A stretch of 64,000 nt of DNA from an uncultured Prevotellaceae bacterium (GTDB lineage: Bacteria; Bacteroidota; Bacteroidia; Bacteroidales; Bacteroidaceae): positions 1 through 64,000 of the forward strand of contig CAMVIB010000008.1 in the NCBI GenBank assembly GCA_947167455.1. Direction: 5' to 3'. Shown piece after piece: positions 7,229-16,037 of the stretch (its first letter is position 1; the number at the start of each line of letters is the position of its first letter). Under the pieces are notes generated by a model, which made no database searches, was not told the DNA's origin, and saw nothing but the letters and a program-made list of their open reading frames with translations. The position numbers and the translations under genes were made by a program.

Positions 7229-8680
7229 TCAGAAGGAGGCGTTGCCCGGTGTGCGGGGGAAGGGAATCACGTCGCGAATGTTCTGCATGCCGGTGACGAA
7301 GAGTATGAGGCGCTCGAAGCCGAGGCCGAAGCCGGCGTGCGGACACGAGCCCCAACGACGCGTGTCGATGTACCACCCGAGGTGACTCTTGTCCATCTCG
7401 CGGCGGTCAATCTCGGCCATGAGCTTGTCGTAGTCCTCCTCGCGCACGCTGCCTCCGATGATCTCGCCGATGGAGGGGAAGAGCACGTCGGTGCCTTGCA
7501 TGGTGGGGCCGGGAGCCACGGAGCCGCGATAGCCTACGGATGCTCCCTCGGGGTTGGCGGCATCCACGGGCGCATTCTGCTTCATGTAGAACGACTTGAA
7601 GGCGCGCGGATAGTCGGTCATGATGACGGGTTTCCTGAAGTGCTCCTCCACGAGGTAGCGCTCGTGCTCGCTTGCCAGGTCGTCGCCCCACTCACATGGG
7701 AACTCAAACTTGTGGCCGGCGGCAATGGCCTCCTGCAGGATGCTTATGCCCTCGGTGTAGGGCAGACGCACGAAGTCCTCCTTGAGCACGCCCTCGAGGC
7801 GGTTGATGAGCTCGGGGTCCAGGCGCGGGTTGGCGAGGAACTCCAGGTCGTCGCGGCAGTTGTCGAGCGCCCAGCGCACGCAGTACTTGATGAAGTCCTC
7901 CTCGAGGTCCATCAGCTCCTCCTGGTCGAGGAACGCCACCTCGGGTTCGATCATCCAGAACTCGGCCAGATGGCGCGGCGTGTTGCTGTTCTCGGCGCGG
8001 AAGGTGGGGCCGAAGGTGTAGATGGCTCCGAGAGCCGTGGCGCCGAGCTCGCCCTCGAGCTGGCCCGAGACGGTGAGGCTCGTCTGCTCGCCGAAGAAGT
8101 CGTCGTCATAAATAATCTTTCCCTGCTCGTCCTTCTTCAGGTCGTAGAGGTTCTTGGTCGTGACCTGGAACATGTTGCCGGCGCCCTCGCAGTCCGAGGC
8201 CGTGATGAGCGGCGTGTTGAAGTAGAAGAAACCGTGCTCGTGGAAATAGGTGTGGATGGCCATGGCCATGTTGTGGCGAATGCGCATGATGGCGCCGAAG
8301 GAGTTGGTGCGCAGGCGCATATGGGCGTGCTGGCGCATGTACTCGAAGGTCTGGCCCTTCTTCTGCATGGGATAGTCGGCGCCACAGGTGCCCAGCACCT
8401 CAATCTTCGTGGCCTGTATCTCGACGGCCTGGCCGCTGCCCACGCTCTCCACGAGGTTGCCCTCCACGCTGAGGCATGCGCCGGTGGTGACGAGCTTCAT
8501 CAGCTCATCGTCGAAGCGCCCGGCGTCGGCCACCACCTGTATGTTCTTGATGGTGCTGCCGTCGTTGAGGGCTATGAAATAGACGCTCTTCGAGCCGCGG
8601 CGGGTGCGCACCCATCCTTTGGCGCACACTTGCCCTCCAGGCTGAGAGGCGAGAAGGTCAATTATCTTTGTTCGTTTCAT
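7229..8680 (-). CDS. asnS: Asparaginyl-tRNA synthetase
   Basis: The 483-residue class IIb synthetase charges tRNA-Asn. An N-terminal OB-fold anticodon-binding domain ([20 protein letters not shown]) is followed by the class II core with [20 protein letters not shown] (motif 2) and [13 protein letters not shown] (motif 3) near the C-terminus. Length and the 100-residue insert typical of Bacteroidota AsnRS fit. The start MKRTKI at 8680 suits the OB domain. It lies 173 bp after the pseudouridine synthase gene on the same strand, across an unusual CCTAGG-type tandem repeat. Confidence 0.97.
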   Translation of the reverse strand: MKRTKIIDLLASQPGGQVCAKGWVRTRRGSKSVYFIALNDGSTIKNIQVVADAGRFDDELMKLVTTGACLSVEGNLVESVGSGQAVEIQATKIEVLGTCGADYPMQKKGQTFEYMRQHAHMRLRTNSFGAIMRIRHNMAMAIHTYFHEHGFFYFNTPLITASDCEGAGNMFQVTTKNLYDLKKDEQGKIIYDDDFFGEQTSLTVSGQLEGELGATALGAIYTFGPTFRAENSNTPRHLAEFWMIEPEVAFLDQEELMDLEEDFIKYCVRWALDNCRDDLEFLANPRLDPELINRLEGVLKEDFVRLPYTEGISILQEAIAAGHKFEFPCEWGDDLASEHERYLVEEHFRKPVIMTDYPRAFKSFYMKQNAPVDAANPEGASVGYRGSVAPGPTMQGTDVLFPSIGEIIGGSVREEDYDKLMAEIDRREMDKSHLGWYIDTRRWGSCPHAGFGLGFERLILFVTGMQNIRDVIPFPRTPGNASF

Positions 8681-8710
8681 TGCGTTGATTGTTTCTGAAT
8701 GTTAAGGGCT

Positions 8711-8836
8711 TTCCTGGTCTTCCTAGACTTGCCTAGGCTTCATAGGTCTTCCTAGTCTTCCTAGGTCTTCCTAGGTCATCCTAGGTCATCCTAGTCTTCC
8801 TAGGTCATCCTAGTCTTGCCTAGTTCTCCCTAGTTT
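8711..8836. repeat. Degenerate ~10-bp CCTAGG/GTCTTCCTAG tandem array
   Basis: About a dozen units of the type GTCTTCCTAG, GGTCATCCTAG or CTTGCCTAG fill nearly the whole gap between asnS and the pseudouridine synthase gene. The palindrome CCTAGG recurs five times. Period is 10-11 bp with single-base slips. Nothing is translated sensibly through it. Confidence 0.9.
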
Positions 8837-8853
8837 TCTTACTTTTCTTGAGT

Positions 8854-10308
8854 TCACTCGAAGGCTCCCATGCGCAGCATCTCCACCTCTTTCTCGGTGA
8901 GGTAGCGCCAGTCGCCTCGGCGCAGGTTCTTCTTGGTGAGGCCGGCGAAGAAGGTGCGGTCGAGCTTCGTCACCTTGTAGCCCAAGTGCTCGAAGATGCG
9001 ACGCACGATGCGGTTGCGTCCGCTGTGGATTTCTATGCCCACCTGCTTCTTGTCGGTTGGCGAGGCATACTCCACGGCATCGGCCCGTATGTCGCCGTCG
9101 TCGAGTGTTATGCCCTCGGCAATCTGGCGCAGGTCGGCGGCCGTCACGGCCTTGTCGGTATGCACGTGGTATATCTTCTTCTTTAGGAACTGCGGGTGTG
9201 TGAGCTTGCTGGCCAGCTCGCCGTCGTTGGTGAGCAGCAGCACGCCCGTGGTGTTGCGGTCCAGACGCCCCACGGGGTATATGCGCTCGGGGCAGGCATC
9301 CTTCACCAGGTCCATGACAGTCTTGCGGTTCTGCGGGTCGTCGCTGGTGGTGACGTAGTCCTTGGGCTTGTTGAGCAGCACATACACCTTCTTCTCGATG
9401 CGCACGGGCTGGTCGTGGAACTTCACCTCGTCGCTGCGCTTCACCTTGGTGCCGAGCTCCGTCACCACCACTCCGTTGACGCTCACCACTCCGGCCTCGA
9501 TGTATGTGTCGGCCTCGCGGCGCGAGCACACGCCGGCGTTTGCGAGATATTTGTTGAGGCGGATGGGTGCTTCGGGGTCTATGTGGGCCTCGGAGTACTC
9601 GATGCGCTTCTTCATGCTATACTTGGCGTTGGGGTCGTAGCCCTGGGTGCGCGGACGGAAGGCTTTGCCTCCGGGTCGCTGCTGGAAGCCTCCGCGTTGC
9701 TGGCCGCCGAAACCTCCTTGTCGCTGCTGCCCGTAGCCGCCACGCTGCTGGCTGTAGCCTCCGCGCTGCTGGCTGTAGCCGCCGCGTTGCTGGAAGCCGC
9801 CGCGCTGCTGGAAGCCGCCTTCGCGTGGCTGATAGCCTCCCTCGCGCTGCTGGTAGCCTCCCTCGCGCTGCTGGTAGCCCTCGCGGGGCTGGTAGCCTCC
9901 TTCGCGGGACTGATATCCCTCGCGGGGCTGGTAGCCACCATCGCGGGACTGATAGCCGCGTTGCTGCTGTCCGTAGCCTCCACGCTGCTGCCCGTAGCCG
10001 CCGCGCTGCTGTCTGTAGCCGCGCTGCTGGTAGCCTCTCGGCTGGTAGCCGCGCTGCTGATAGGTGTTCTCACGTGGCTGGAAACCTTCGTCCTGTGCCT
10101 GCCCGTTGGGGTTGAAGCGCGGACGGAAGCTCCTGCGCTCGCCGTCGGTGTTGGTTCCATAGACGGGGCGCTGGATGCGTGGGCGCGGCGTGCGGCCCAT
10201 GCCATTGTTGTTTGATTCACGGTTTGCAGAGCTGAAACCTTCACGGTTTTCGTTGTTGCTCTCGTTGGCGGCGAAGTTCTCGCGCCACTTTTCGTCATTA
10301 CTTTCCAT
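8854..10308 (-). CDS. rRNA pseudouridine synthase (RsuA/RluB type) with R/Q/G-rich extension
   Basis: The 484-residue protein has an N-terminal low-complexity extension (about 76-214) of repeated QQRGGY, YQPREG and YQSREGG units. An S4 RNA-binding domain follows from about 250 (RLNKYLANAGVCSRREAD), then the RsuA/RluB/E/F catalytic domain with GRLDR at 347-351, Asp350 being the nucleophile. It should isomerise a uridine in rRNA, probably 23S. The start is set at ATG 10308 (MESNDEKW) because longer versions overlap purB. That leaves 31 bp after the purB stop. The RGG-like tail should bind RNA and resembles cold-adapted or condensate-forming extensions (inference). Confidence 0.92.
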   Translation of the reverse strand: MESNDEKWRENFAANESNNENREGFSSANRESNNNGMGRTPRPRIQRPVYGTNTDGERRSFRPRFNPNGQAQDEGFQPRENTYQQRGYQPRGYQQRGYRQQRGGYGQQRGGYGQQQRGYQSRDGGYQPREGYQSREGGYQPREGYQQREGGYQQREGGYQPREGGFQQRGGFQQRGGYSQQRGGYSQQRGGYGQQRQGGFGGQQRGGFQQRPGGKAFRPRTQGYDPNAKYSMKKRIEYSEAHIDPEAPIRLNKYLANAGVCSRREADTYIEAGVVSVNGVVVTELGTKVKRSDEVKFHDQPVRIEKKVYVLLNKPKDYVTTSDDPQNRKTVMDLVKDACPERIYPVGRLDRNTTGVLLLTNDGELASKLTHPQFLKKKIYHVHTDKAVTAADLRQIAEGITLDDGDIRADAVEYASPTDKKQVGIEIHSGRNRIVRRIFEHLGYKVTKLDRTFFAGLTKKNLRRGDWRYLTEKEVEMLRMGAFE

Positions 10309-10339
10309 TGCTGTTTGTTGATTAAAAAGAACACACCTG

Positions 10340-11695
10340 TTAAATACCTGTGTAGTTTGATGGTGTGATGTTGCGTAATTCTGCTTTTGTGCTTTCACTG
10401 ATATTTAGGTTGTCAATGAATTCGGCTATCGTGGCAGGGTCTATGGCAGCCCCTGTGCGTGTGAGTTGCTTCAGTGCCTCGTAGGGGTTGGGGTAGCCTT
10501 CGCGTCGCAGTATGGTCTGTATGCCCTCTGCCACTACGGCCCAGTTGCGGTCGAGGTCGTTGCTGATGGCGCTCTCGTTGAGCAGCAGCTTGCCCAGACC
10601 CTTGAGCGTGCTCTCCACGGCGATGACGATGTGTGCGAGAGGTACGCCGACATTGCGCAGCACGGTGCTGTCGGTGAGGTCGCGCTGCAGGCGGCTGATG
10701 GGCAGCTTCATGGAGAGGTGAGTCAGAATGGCATTGGCGATGCCAAGGTTGCCCTCTGAGTTCTCGAAGTCGATGGGGTTCACCTTATGCGGCATGGCGC
10801 TGGAGCCTACCTCGCCGGCCTTCACGCGCTGGCGGAAATATCCCATAGAGATATACTGCCACACGTCGCGGTCGAGGTCGATAATGATTGTAGATATGCG
10901 TCTGAGAGCGTCGAAGACGGCAGCGAGGTTGTCGTAGTTGGAGATCTGTGTCGTCCACTCCTCGCGTTCGAGCCCCAGGTGCTTGCGCACGAAGTCTGTG
11001 CCGAAGTCGCGCCAGTCGATGTCGGGATATGCCACATGGTGGGCGTTGAAATTGCCTGTGGCACCGCCGAACTTGGCTGTTATGGCAGTGCGGTTCAGTG
11101 ATTCCAACTGCTGGTGGAGGCGATAGGCGAAGACTTTCAGCTCCTTGCCCAGACGTGTTGGCGATGCCGGCTGCCCGTGTGTCTTTGCCAGCATGGCCAC
11201 TCCGCTCCATTCCTCGGCAAAACTGTCGAGCTGCTCGTTGAGGCGTAGCAGCAGGGGTAGCACGACGTCTGCCAGCGCGTCCTTGAGGCTCAGTGGCACA
11301 GCGGTGTTGTTGATGTCCTGTGAGGTGAGGCCGAAGTGTATGAACTCTATGGCTCTCTCGCTCTGTGCCGTGGCATCGAGGGTACGGAAGCGCTCCTTGA
11401 TGAAATACTCCACGGCCTTGACATCGTGGTTGGTGACGGCTTCAATCTCCTTCACGCGGCTGGCATCGGCGAGCGAGAAGTCCTCATAGATGGCTCTGAG
11501 CTTCGGAAATAAGTTGTGTGGGAAAGCCTCGAGTTGCGGCAACGGCAACTCACAAAGGGCAATGAAGTACTCAATCTCGACGCGTATGCGATAGCGTATG
11601 AGTGCATATTCAGAAAAATAGGCGTCGAGCGACTGTGTCTTGTTGCGATAGCGCCCATCCACGGGCGATATTGCTGTTAGGGGTGAGAGTTCCAC
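10340..11695 (-). CDS. purB: Adenylosuccinate lyase
   Basis: The 451-residue fumarase-superfamily enzyme acts twice in purine synthesis, cleaving SAICAR and adenylosuccinate. The superfamily signature SSAMPHKVNPIDFENSEGN is intact and the N-terminus reads ELSPLTAISPVDGRY as in other Bacteroidota PurB. GTG 11695 is chosen because it sits exactly at that conserved start. Upstream codons run into the promoter region. A TACCTTTG -7 box lies at 11778-11785 with an overlapping inverted repeat. The pseudouridine synthase gene follows after 31 bp. Confidence 0.95.
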   Translation of the reverse strand: MELSPLTAISPVDGRYRNKTQSLDAYFSEYALIRYRIRVEIEYFIALCELPLPQLEAFPHNLFPKLRAIYEDFSLADASRVKEIEAVTNHDVKAVEYFIKERFRTLDATAQSERAIEFIHFGLTSQDINNTAVPLSLKDALADVVLPLLLRLNEQLDSFAEEWSGVAMLAKTHGQPASPTRLGKELKVFAYRLHQQLESLNRTAITAKFGGATGNFNAHHVAYPDIDWRDFGTDFVRKHLGLEREEWTTQISNYDNLAAVFDALRRISTIIIDLDRDVWQYISMGYFRQRVKAGEVGSSAMPHKVNPIDFENSEGNLGIANAILTHLSMKLPISRLQRDLTDSTVLRNVGVPLAHIVIAVESTLKGLGKLLLNESAISNDLDRNWAVVAEGIQTILRREGYPNPYEALKQLTRTGAAIDPATIAEFIDNLNISESTKAELRNITPSNYTGI

Positions 11696-11777
11696 GGTGT
11701 GTGCGTGTGGTTTCTGGTTATTCGTTATACGGTTGTGAGAGACGCCGGCCGGCGTGTCTGTCGTTGCATTTGCGCTG

Positions 11778-11810
11778 CAAAGGTAATACTTTTCCCGCAT
11801 TCGCGGAAAA
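11778..11810 (-). promoter_or_regulatory. purB promoter with overlapping inverted repeat
   Basis: The minus strand carries TACCTTTG (11778-11785). Immediately upstream, TTTTCCCGC (11790-11798) and GCGGAAAA (11803-11810) form an inverted repeat with one bulged base. It occupies the place of the missing -33 TTG, so a regulator bound there would compete with or assist RNA polymerase. The regulator is unknown. Confidence 0.5.
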
Positions 11811-11908
11811 CTTTGCCGTGAAAATATGTTATTTGCCTGCACTTCTTATCGCATTTGGCTTCGACGGCTGCCACCAGGGGCGTGTGGGTGCGAGTGTGTG
11901 CTCCGGGC

Positions 11909-12457
11909 TCAGCGTATCTTGGGGGCGTCGCGTTCCTCCTTGTAGGTGGCATAGCCCTTTGCGTCGATGAGCACGAGGGTCGGGTCCATGCCGTCGGGCG
12001 TCATCAGCATGACGGCGCCGCCCTCTGTCATCCACTGGTAGCTGCCGGGCTTGGAGTCGAAGAGAGGTCCGTAGATGTCCGTCAGCGTCGCCACGTAGTC
12101 GGCGATGTTGATGTTCTTGGGCTGAGCCATGATGCGATAAACCGTTCGTGACGTCGGTGTGTAGCTCACCTGGAAATAGCATGTGCATCCTGCAATGGTG
12201 CCTTTGAAGAGGAAGGCATCGACGTCGCGCAGGCGCTTTTCGAGCTTGAAGCCGTGGCTGCGCAGTGTGTCAGAGAACTCATAGATATCGCCCTTCATGG
12301 CTATGCCCTCAAGGAGCATGTGCGATTCGGCAGTGCTGTCGGCAGTGGCGCTGTAACGTGTGCTGTGACTGTGTGTGGCGGCAACAGCTGTGTGGGGTGT
12401 GGCGGCAACGGATGCTGCGAACCACAGTGTCGTAAGCAGGCAAAGTAGGTGTCTCAT
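11909..12457 (-). CDS. Small exported hypothetical protein
   Basis: The 182-residue protein starts with a signal peptide (MRHLLCLLTTLWFAASVAA). The mature part contains GIAMKGDIYEFSDTLRSHGF, an FKGTIAGCTCYFQVSYTPTS strand and a Y.VMAQPKN-like stretch, suggesting a small alpha/beta fold built for periplasmic binding. I recognise no named family or active site. It is divergent from the nitroreductase gene, with TATTTTTG at 12484-12491 as its own -7 box. Confidence 0.75.
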   Translation of the reverse strand: MRHLLCLLTTLWFAASVAATPHTAVAATHSHSTRYSATADSTAESHMLLEGIAMKGDIYEFSDTLRSHGFKLEKRLRDVDAFLFKGTIAGCTCYFQVSYTPTSRTVYRIMAQPKNINIADYVATLTDIYGPLFDSKPGSYQWMTEGGAVMLMTPDGMDPTLVLIDAKGYATYKEERDAPKIR

Positions 12458-12483
12458 AGTGTCGTGTGTCGTGAAATAGTGCG

Positions 12484-12491
12484 CAAAAATA
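12484..12491 (-). promoter_or_regulatory. -7 box of the small exported protein gene
   Basis: The minus strand reads TATTTTTG, 27 bp before ATG 12457. No upstream TTG is seen at the usual distance. It is divergent from the nitroreductase promoter 21 bp away, so the two may share regulation. Confidence 0.5.
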
Positions 12492-12511
12492 ATGATTTTC
12501 TGAGAATCTTA

Positions 12512-12542
12512 TTGTGTCTTTGTCAGAAAAATTATATATTTG
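12512..12542 (+). promoter_or_regulatory. Nitroreductase promoter
   Basis: TTG at 12512-12514, a 20-bp spacer and TATATTTG at 12535-12542 give a full Bacteroidota promoter. The leader to ATG 12578 is about 30 nt. Confidence 0.7.
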
Positions 12543-12577
12543 CAACGTTTTTTACTTATTATAACAATATATAGGAT

Positions 12578-13312
12578 ATGGATATACACACCCGCCGCAC
12601 CATTCGCCGCTATTCCGACGAAGAAGTGGAGCCCTACCACCTCATGCGTCTCCTCGAGGATGCATCACGCACACAAACCATGGGCAACCTGCAGTTGTAC
12701 AGCGTGATAGTGACGCGTTCGAAGGACCAGAAGCGTGCCCTCGCCCCAGCCCATTTCAACCAGCCCATGGTAGAAGCCGCACCCGTGGTGCTCACCATCT
12801 GTGCCGACGTGCGCCGCACCACGAAATGGGCGCAGTGCCGTCAGGCCAACCCGGGCTTTGACAACCTCCTGAGCTTTGCCAATGCTGCCACCGATGCCCT
12901 GCTCTACACGCAGACCTTCTGCAATCTGGCAGAGGCCGACGGCTTGGGGCTGTGCTACCTCGGCACCACGCTCTACCAGCCCGAAGCCATCATCGACGCG
13001 CTGGAGCTGCCTGAGCTCACCTTCCCCGTGGCAACGCTAACAGTGGGATGGCCGGCCGAAGAGCCGCCACTCTCCGACCGCCTCTCCACGGATGCCTTTG
13101 TCCATGACGAGTACTACCTCGACCCTGCGCCTGAGGATATCGACCGCTTCTACCGACCCAAGGAGTTCTTGCCGGAGAACTGCGAGTTCGTACGTATCAA
13201 TGGCAAGAAGACGCTGGCTCAGGTGTACACTGATATACGCTACACCCGTGCCGACAATGAGGCTATGAGCGTCACGCTCCGTCAGGCTCTACATCGCCAG
13301 GGCTTCGTGTGA
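12578..13312 (+). CDS. Nitroreductase-family NAD(P)H:flavin oxidoreductase
   Basis: The 244-residue protein opens with HTRRTIRRYSDEEVEP, the FMN-phosphate-binding start of the nitroreductase superfamily. MVEAAPVVLTICAD, DALLYTQTFCNLAEADGLGLCYLG and VATLTVGWPAEEP are also family landmarks. Such FMN dimers reduce quinones, nitro groups or flavins with NAD(P)H. The natural substrate is not predictable. The C-terminal 60 residues (YYLDPAPEDIDRFYRPKEFL) are typical of the Bacteroidota NfsA/NfrA-like branch. It has its own strong promoter and is divergent from a small exported protein. Confidence 0.88.
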   Translation: MDIHTRRTIRRYSDEEVEPYHLMRLLEDASRTQTMGNLQLYSVIVTRSKDQKRALAPAHFNQPMVEAAPVVLTICADVRRTTKWAQCRQANPGFDNLLSFANAATDALLYTQTFCNLAEADGLGLCYLGTTLYQPEAIIDALELPELTFPVATLTVGWPAEEPPLSDRLSTDAFVHDEYYLDPAPEDIDRFYRPKEFLPENCEFVRINGKKTLAQVYTDIRYTRADNEAMSVTLRQALHRQGFV

Positions 13313-13342
13313 AAGCCGGCGGCGCACGCCGAGTACCACTTT

Positions 13343-13473
13343 TTAGGTGGGTTCTATAATGATTCATCCCTACTTCGCCACAGAATGATTGCGCCGATGT
13401 CACATCGGTGACAGAAAGCATTGTGGCATAGGGCTCGCAGGAATGCGGGCCCACCTTTTATGCACCCACCTTA
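13343..13473. repeat. ~130-bp element with inverted ends TAGGTGGGTTCTATAA / CACCCACCTTA
   Basis: The segment starts TTAGGTGGGTTCTATAA (13343-13359) and ends TATGCACCCACCTTA (about 13459-13473), forming imperfect terminal inverted repeats. Inside is a small palindrome, GATGTCACATCGGTGACA. The 15-bp word AGGTGGGTTCTATAA is also the outer arm of the long hairpin at 58400-58482. The right end supplies the stop codon of the FMN-binding protein gene. It has no coding capacity and looks like a MITE-like or REP-like element. Confidence 0.6.
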
Positions 13474-13896
13474 TTTCTTGCCTTTCTTGTTGTAGAAGTT
13501 TATGCCGCGGCGCACGTTCTCTATGACGGCCTCTGACGAGAAGGTGGCTCCCGTCACGACATCAACTTCCTGCGTGGCGGCCTTCTTAGCGGTGAGGCCA
13601 TTCCACTTGTCGAGCAGCTGGCGCGTGATGAGTGCGAAGTACTTTGGCGTCTCGACATTAGGCAGTGCCTCTATCTTCTCCACCTTGCCCGCCTTGATGT
13701 AAATCTTAAGCGGCGTAGGGCCGGCATAGCCTTCCACGTCGGCAGCCAGGGTGGTGGTGGTAATGATGGTCGTCTTGCCCTCCTTGGTGATGACCTCATC
13801 TTTGGGCTGGCTGAACGCCATGAATATCATCGATGCAGCGGCGACTACTGCGCAGGCGAGCGCCGGACGTAGGGACGTGAGTGTTGTTCTGTTCAT
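13471..13896 (-). CDS. Exported FMN-binding (RnfG/NqrC-like) domain protein
   Basis: The 141-residue protein has one N-terminal hydrophobic export segment (about 9-29) and an FMN_bind domain. DVVTGATFS at 112-120 matches the D-x-x-[ST]-G-A-T-x-[ST] flavinylation signature, with Thr118 the expected site of covalent FMN attachment by ApbE in the periplasm. It follows the iron-sulfur aldo/keto reductase gene by 30 bp on the same strand, so the two may form a periplasmic electron-transfer unit (inference). No apbE lies in the window. Confidence 0.85.
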   Translation of the reverse strand: MNRTTLTSLRPALACAVVAAASMIFMAFSQPKDEVITKEGKTTIITTTTLAADVEGYAGPTPLKIYIKAGKVEKIEALPNVETPKYFALITRQLLDKWNGLTAKKAATQEVDVVTGATFSSEAVIENVRRGINFYNKKGKK

Positions 13897-13926
13897 TCTT
13901 GTCTGATATTGTGTTTTAGGTGTATT

Positions 13927-15300
13927 CTATTTTCTGCGTTTGCGTGTCAGCTCCACGATGCGGCTCATCTGGTTGGGTATTCGTATCTGCTGCGGACACT
14001 TGCTGAGACATTGGCCGCAGTCGGTGCATGTCGTGGCACGTTTCTCGGCAGCTATAGCCTCGCGGTATGCACTGATGAAGGCATCCTGACGCTCGGCGTA
14101 GTCGGCTGCCGTAGGTTCGGGCAGCGGCAGGAGCTTCGTGTTGACGGCATTGTTGTAAAAGGCGAAGTTGCCGGGAATGTCCACACCGTAGGGGCATGGC
14201 ATGCAGTAGGCACATGTGGTGCAGCCGATGGTGGGGAAGCCTGCCATCTGGTCGGCTATGCGTGCCAGGAGCTGCTTCTCGGCATCGGAGCACGGCTGCA
14301 GCGGCGAGAATGTGGCTACGTTCTCCGTGAGATGCTCCATGCGGTTCATGCCGCTGAGCGTGGTGAGGATATTGGGGTACGATGCCACCCAACGGAAGCC
14401 CCATGTGGCAGGGCTGTCGTCAGGACGCACGTCATGAAGCTGTTGCCGCACCTCGTCGGCAACATTTGCCAGGGCACCGCCACGGATGGGCTCCATCACG
14501 ACAGCCTGGATGCCAAGCTTCTCCAGACGGCCATAAAGGTATTCGGCATCGGCATCGGAACGGCGGCGGCCACGCCCGGCATGGCGCCAGTCAACATAGT
14601 TCATTTGTATCTGCACGAAGTCCCAATGATACTTGTCGTGGTGGTCAAGCAGATAGTCGAACACCGCCACGTCGCCGTGGTAGCTGAAGCCGAGATGGCG
14701 TATGCGCCCGGACTCGCGCTCTGACAGCAGGAAGTCCAGCAGGCCGTTGTCGAGGAAGCGTCCGCGCAGTGTGTCCATGCCTCCTCCGCCCACGCTGTGC
14801 AGCAGGTAGTAGTCGATGTAGTCAACGCGCAACCGCCTGAACGAGTTCTCATACATCTCCTTGGACTTCTCCAGAGACCATTGCGACGGATTCATGTTGG
14901 ACATCTTCGTGGCCACATAGTATTTCTCGCGAGGGTAGCGGCTCAGCGTGGCACCCGTGACAGCCTCGTTGCGGCCGCCTCCGTACATCGGCGCCGTGTC
15001 GAAATAGTTGACACCATGGGCGATGGCGTAGTCAACAAGGCGGTCCACCTCTGCCTGCTCGCGCGGCAGACGCATCATGCCGAAGCCAAGCAGCGAGATG
15101 TTCTCTCCCGACCCGTTCTGACGGCGGTAGGTCATCTTGATGTCTGTGTCAGACGACACGGGTGGCGTGTCATCGTCGCGCAGTGGGGCTGCGAGAGCCT
15201 GCAACGGCCCTAAGGCCATGAGTGAAAGTGCTGAGGCTGAGCCGAGTCCGAGTCGGCGAAGGAAGCTGCGGCGGCTGAGGTCGAGGTCGTTGGTGTTCAT
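13927..15300 (-). CDS. Exported aldo/keto reductase with two C-terminal [4Fe-4S]-type motifs
   Basis: The 457-residue protein begins with a Tat-type signal (SRRSFLRRLGLGSA, Arg10-Arg11, then a hydrophobic stretch to about 38). The AKR barrel shows NYFDTAPMYGGG, YYVATKMS and DYYLLHS, which hold the Asp/Tyr/Lys/His tetrad. A C-terminal module has CTTCAYCMPCPYGVDIP and then CTDCGQCLSKCPQQI, two ferredoxin-like cysteine clusters. This fused type is widespread in anaerobes. The electron partner is probably the FMN-binding protein encoded 30 bp downstream. Substrate unknown. TACTTTTG at 15363-15370 (minus) is a candidate -7 box. Confidence 0.9.
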   Translation of the reverse strand: MNTNDLDLSRRSFLRRLGLGSASALSLMALGPLQALAAPLRDDDTPPVSSDTDIKMTYRRQNGSGENISLLGFGMMRLPREQAEVDRLVDYAIAHGVNYFDTAPMYGGGRNEAVTGATLSRYPREKYYVATKMSNMNPSQWSLEKSKEMYENSFRRLRVDYIDYYLLHSVGGGGMDTLRGRFLDNGLLDFLLSERESGRIRHLGFSYHGDVAVFDYLLDHHDKYHWDFVQIQMNYVDWRHAGRGRRRSDADAEYLYGRLEKLGIQAVVMEPIRGGALANVADEVRQQLHDVRPDDSPATWGFRWVASYPNILTTLSGMNRMEHLTENVATFSPLQPCSDAEKQLLARIADQMAGFPTIGCTTCAYCMPCPYGVDIPGNFAFYNNAVNTKLLPLPEPTAADYAERQDAFISAYREAIAAEKRATTCTDCGQCLSKCPQQIRIPNQMSRIVELTRKRRK

Positions 15301-15623
15301 GATGTTTATAGTGTGTTAGTGTGTTAGCGTATGCTCAATGCCATGTCAAGGCTTAACGTCGGCAAAAGTAGATAAAAGTTCTCATTCCCACACCATCTTT
15401 TGTAAAAAAAATGTGCAAGATGCTGTTTTTGGCCGCTTTTGCAAGCAGCTGTACCACAGTAGGGGTGGCTCATTGCAGGCAGGGGCATAAGCCACACCCC
15501 TGCTACAGCCGAAACGGGAAACAGAGCCCACCTTAACAAAATTTAAACTGTTGAATGTCGGACGTATGAGAAAAACCCTTTATCTTTGTAGCCTCAATTC
15601 AACACACTCACAACCTCACGACA
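15301..15623. other. 323-bp divergent intergenic region with imperfect hairpin
   Basis: No gene is seen. It holds a minus-strand TACTTTTG (15363-15370) for the AKR gene and a plus-strand TATCTTTG (15581-15588) for the thioesterase gene. Between them lies an imperfect palindrome: AGGGGTGGCT near 15461-15470, then GGCAGGGGC at 15478-15486, opposite AGCCACACCCCTGCTAC at about 15490-15506. It ends AGCCCACCTTAA, a word shared with the elements at 13473 and 58471. Part resembles 49617-49650. Confidence 0.6.
15581..15588 (+). promoter_or_regulatory. -7 box of the thioesterase gene
   Basis: TATCTTTG, 36 bp before ATG 15624. No TTG is found at 19-21 bp upstream. Confidence 0.6.
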
Positions 15624-16037
15624 ATGGATATCAAAGAATTATTGAACCGTAAAGACCGCTTTGCGGTACTCTCCAAATGCCAGATTACAGAGGCCGATGC
15701 AACGCATGCCGTTGCCGAAATGACGGTCACTGAGACTCACCTCAACGGTGGCAACGTTTGTCAGGGCGGAGCTTTGTTCACCCTGGCAGACCTTGCCATC
15801 GCGGCGCTGATGAATGTCGGCGGACAGCTCACCTTCGGTCTTTCCAGCAGCATCACCTTCGTAGCCAGTGCGAAGGAGGGCGACCGCCTGCGTGCCGAGG
15901 CCGTCTTCGTGGCCGACCATCGCAAGGTTCCCAGCGTGGTGGTGCGTGTGACGAATCAAGACGGCCGTCTCATCTGTCACGTCACGGGCATCGGCTACCG
16001 CAAGGCCGAAGCCATACTTCCTGATGACGGACAGTAG
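15624..16037 (+). CDS. PaaI-family hotdog-fold thioesterase
   Basis: The 137-residue single-domain protein contains the family hallmark HLNGGNVCQGGALFTLADLA, in which the Asn/Asp-helix of PaaI and 4HBT thioesterases hydrolyses acyl-CoA thioesters. ATG 15624 follows the -7 box by 36 bp. The substrate is not evident, as neighbours are unrelated (AKR divergent, trmB convergent). Length is normal for the family. Confidence 0.88.
   Translation: MDIKELLNRKDRFAVLSKCQITEADATHAVAEMTVTETHLNGGNVCQGGALFTLADLAIAALMNVGGQLTFGLSSSITFVASAKEGDRLRAEAVFVADHRKVPSVVVRVTNQDGRLICHVTGIGYRKAEAILPDDGQ

Noticed and set aside
7175-8698. 507-codon plus-strand frame opposite asnS
   Set aside because: Antisense shadow of a G+C-rich gene; low-complexity Val/Ala/Leu/His composition.
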